Shown: one piece after another, positions 13,046 to 13,499 of the stretch | Layout of the letters: each line of letters begins with the position of its first letter | How positions within the stretch are numbered: position 1 is the stretch's first letter | Program-made: the position numbers and the translations under genes | The notes under the pieces: model-generated | Told to the model about the DNA's origin: nothing | Seen by the model: only the letters and a program-made list of their open reading frames with translations | Databases searched by the model: none | Assembly (NCBI GenBank): GCA_019348305.1 | Contig: JAHWJQ010000042.1 | Span: 1 to 13,499 of the forward strand | Direction of reading: 5' to 3' | DNA from: Actinomycetota bacterium | GTDB taxonomy: Bacteria > Actinomycetota > Acidimicrobiia > Acidimicrobiales > CADCTF01 | DNA length: 13,499 nt

Positions 13046-13499
13046 CTGCTTCCCGGGTACCCCCCGCGCCCCCTGCTAGCGCCTCTCTCGGGCAGTACAT
13101 GCGCTTCCTGTGGCGCAGGAAGCTGAGCATCGTGCTCCCCGTCATCGTCGCCGCCGGGGTGGCTTACGGTCTCACCAGCCGCCAAGAGCCGAGCTACCAG
13201 TCGTTCACCGACCTGCTGTTCGAGACCTCGGGAACGGGGGCCGTCGAAGCAGCCCGTCCCGTGAGCATCCCCACCGAGGCCAGGGTCGCCACCAGCCCGG
13301 CCGTACTCACCGCCGCCGCCCAGCGACTCGACACTGGCCAAGCCGGCGCAACGTCCCTCCAGGGGTCGGTGGAGGCCTCCCAGGCCGGTGACATCAACGT
13401 GTTGCGCATAACCGCCCGCCATCAGTCTCCTACTGCGGCGGCTGACATCGCCCGGGGCGTCTCGGAGGCGTACCTGGCGGAGAGAGACCGCCGGGCCCA
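13042..13499 (+). CDS. Wzz-type chain-length / polysaccharide co-polymerase, N-terminal part (runs off right edge)
   Basis: This is a partial gene, open from ATG 13042 to the window end, with 152 residues visible. It opens with a Pro/Ala-rich tail, then LGQYMRFLWRRK and a transmembrane helix (about 28-44), then an extracytoplasmic segment. That segment has PTEARVATSPAVLTAAAQRL (77-96) and ITARHQSPTAAADIARGVSEAYLAERDRR-like helices (123-151). This is the Wzz/PCP layout (PF02706): short cytoplasmic tail, first membrane helix, periplasm-like coiled region. The second membrane helix, and any C-terminal tyrosine-kinase (BY-kinase) domain often fused in actinobacteria, would lie beyond the window. 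The start overlaps the polymerase stop as ATGA, so the two are coupled. It is expected to set polymer length together with the polymerase. Confidence 0.85.
   Translation, partial: MTASRVPPAPPASASLGQYMRFLWRRKLSIVLPVIVAAGVAYGLTSRQEPSYQSFTDLLFETSGTGAVEAARPVSIPTEARVATSPAVLTAAAQRLDTGQAGATSLQGSVEASQAGDINVLRITARHQSPTAAADIARGVSEAYLAERDRRA

Overview
The window reads as chromosome of a high-GC actinobacterium. The GC-rich codon use, TAnnnT-type -10 hexamers lying 6-8 bases before start codons, an LPxTG-type wall anchor and a Wzy/Wzz-type polysaccharide locus all fit. The protein style (a DUF4012 protein, a TIGR00028-like VapC, a DUF2786 protein) suggests Acidimicrobiia or a related lineage, but that placement is inference. 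No rRNA, tRNA, CRISPR array, transposase or phage gene was seen.

Left edge (1-3866). The N-terminal part of a NuoF-type flavoprotein runs off the left end on the minus strand. Upstream of it on the same strand is a secreted, Thr/Pro-rich, membrane-anchored surface protein. A DUF2786/DUF7168 protein is transcribed divergently from the surface protein and ends in an 11-base convergent overlap with a VapC toxin gene. The vapBC pair lies on the minus strand; its likely operator is an inverted repeat that exactly brackets the -10 box.

Sugar-nucleotide block (3966-7229). rmlA, rmlB and ugd, all on the plus strand, make dTDP-glucose, dTDP-4-keto-6-deoxyglucose and UDP-glucuronate, which are precursors for a surface polysaccharide. 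rmlC and rmlD are not in the window.

Surface and assembly block (7355-13499). A small exported protein with an LPRTG sorting signal is followed by a large polytopic DUF4012 protein. A 337-base gap then holds what looks like a structured 5' leader. After it come a GT4 glycosyltransferase, an O-antigen ligase/Wzy-family polymerase and a Wzz-type chain-length protein that runs off the right end. These last three genes overlap by 4 bases each (GTGA, ATGA), so they form a translationally coupled operon.

Taken together, the right two thirds is a Wzy-dependent exopolysaccharide or capsule locus: precursor synthesis, sugar transfer, polymerisation, length control, a wall-anchored protein and the poorly understood DUF4012 protein. 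The observations most worth following are the candidate leader RNA before the glycosyltransferase operon, the DUF4012 protein with its multi-pass N-terminal half, the Asn in place of the usual His in the ligase/polymerase motif, the recurrent leaderless-type promoters, and the compact vapBC operator.
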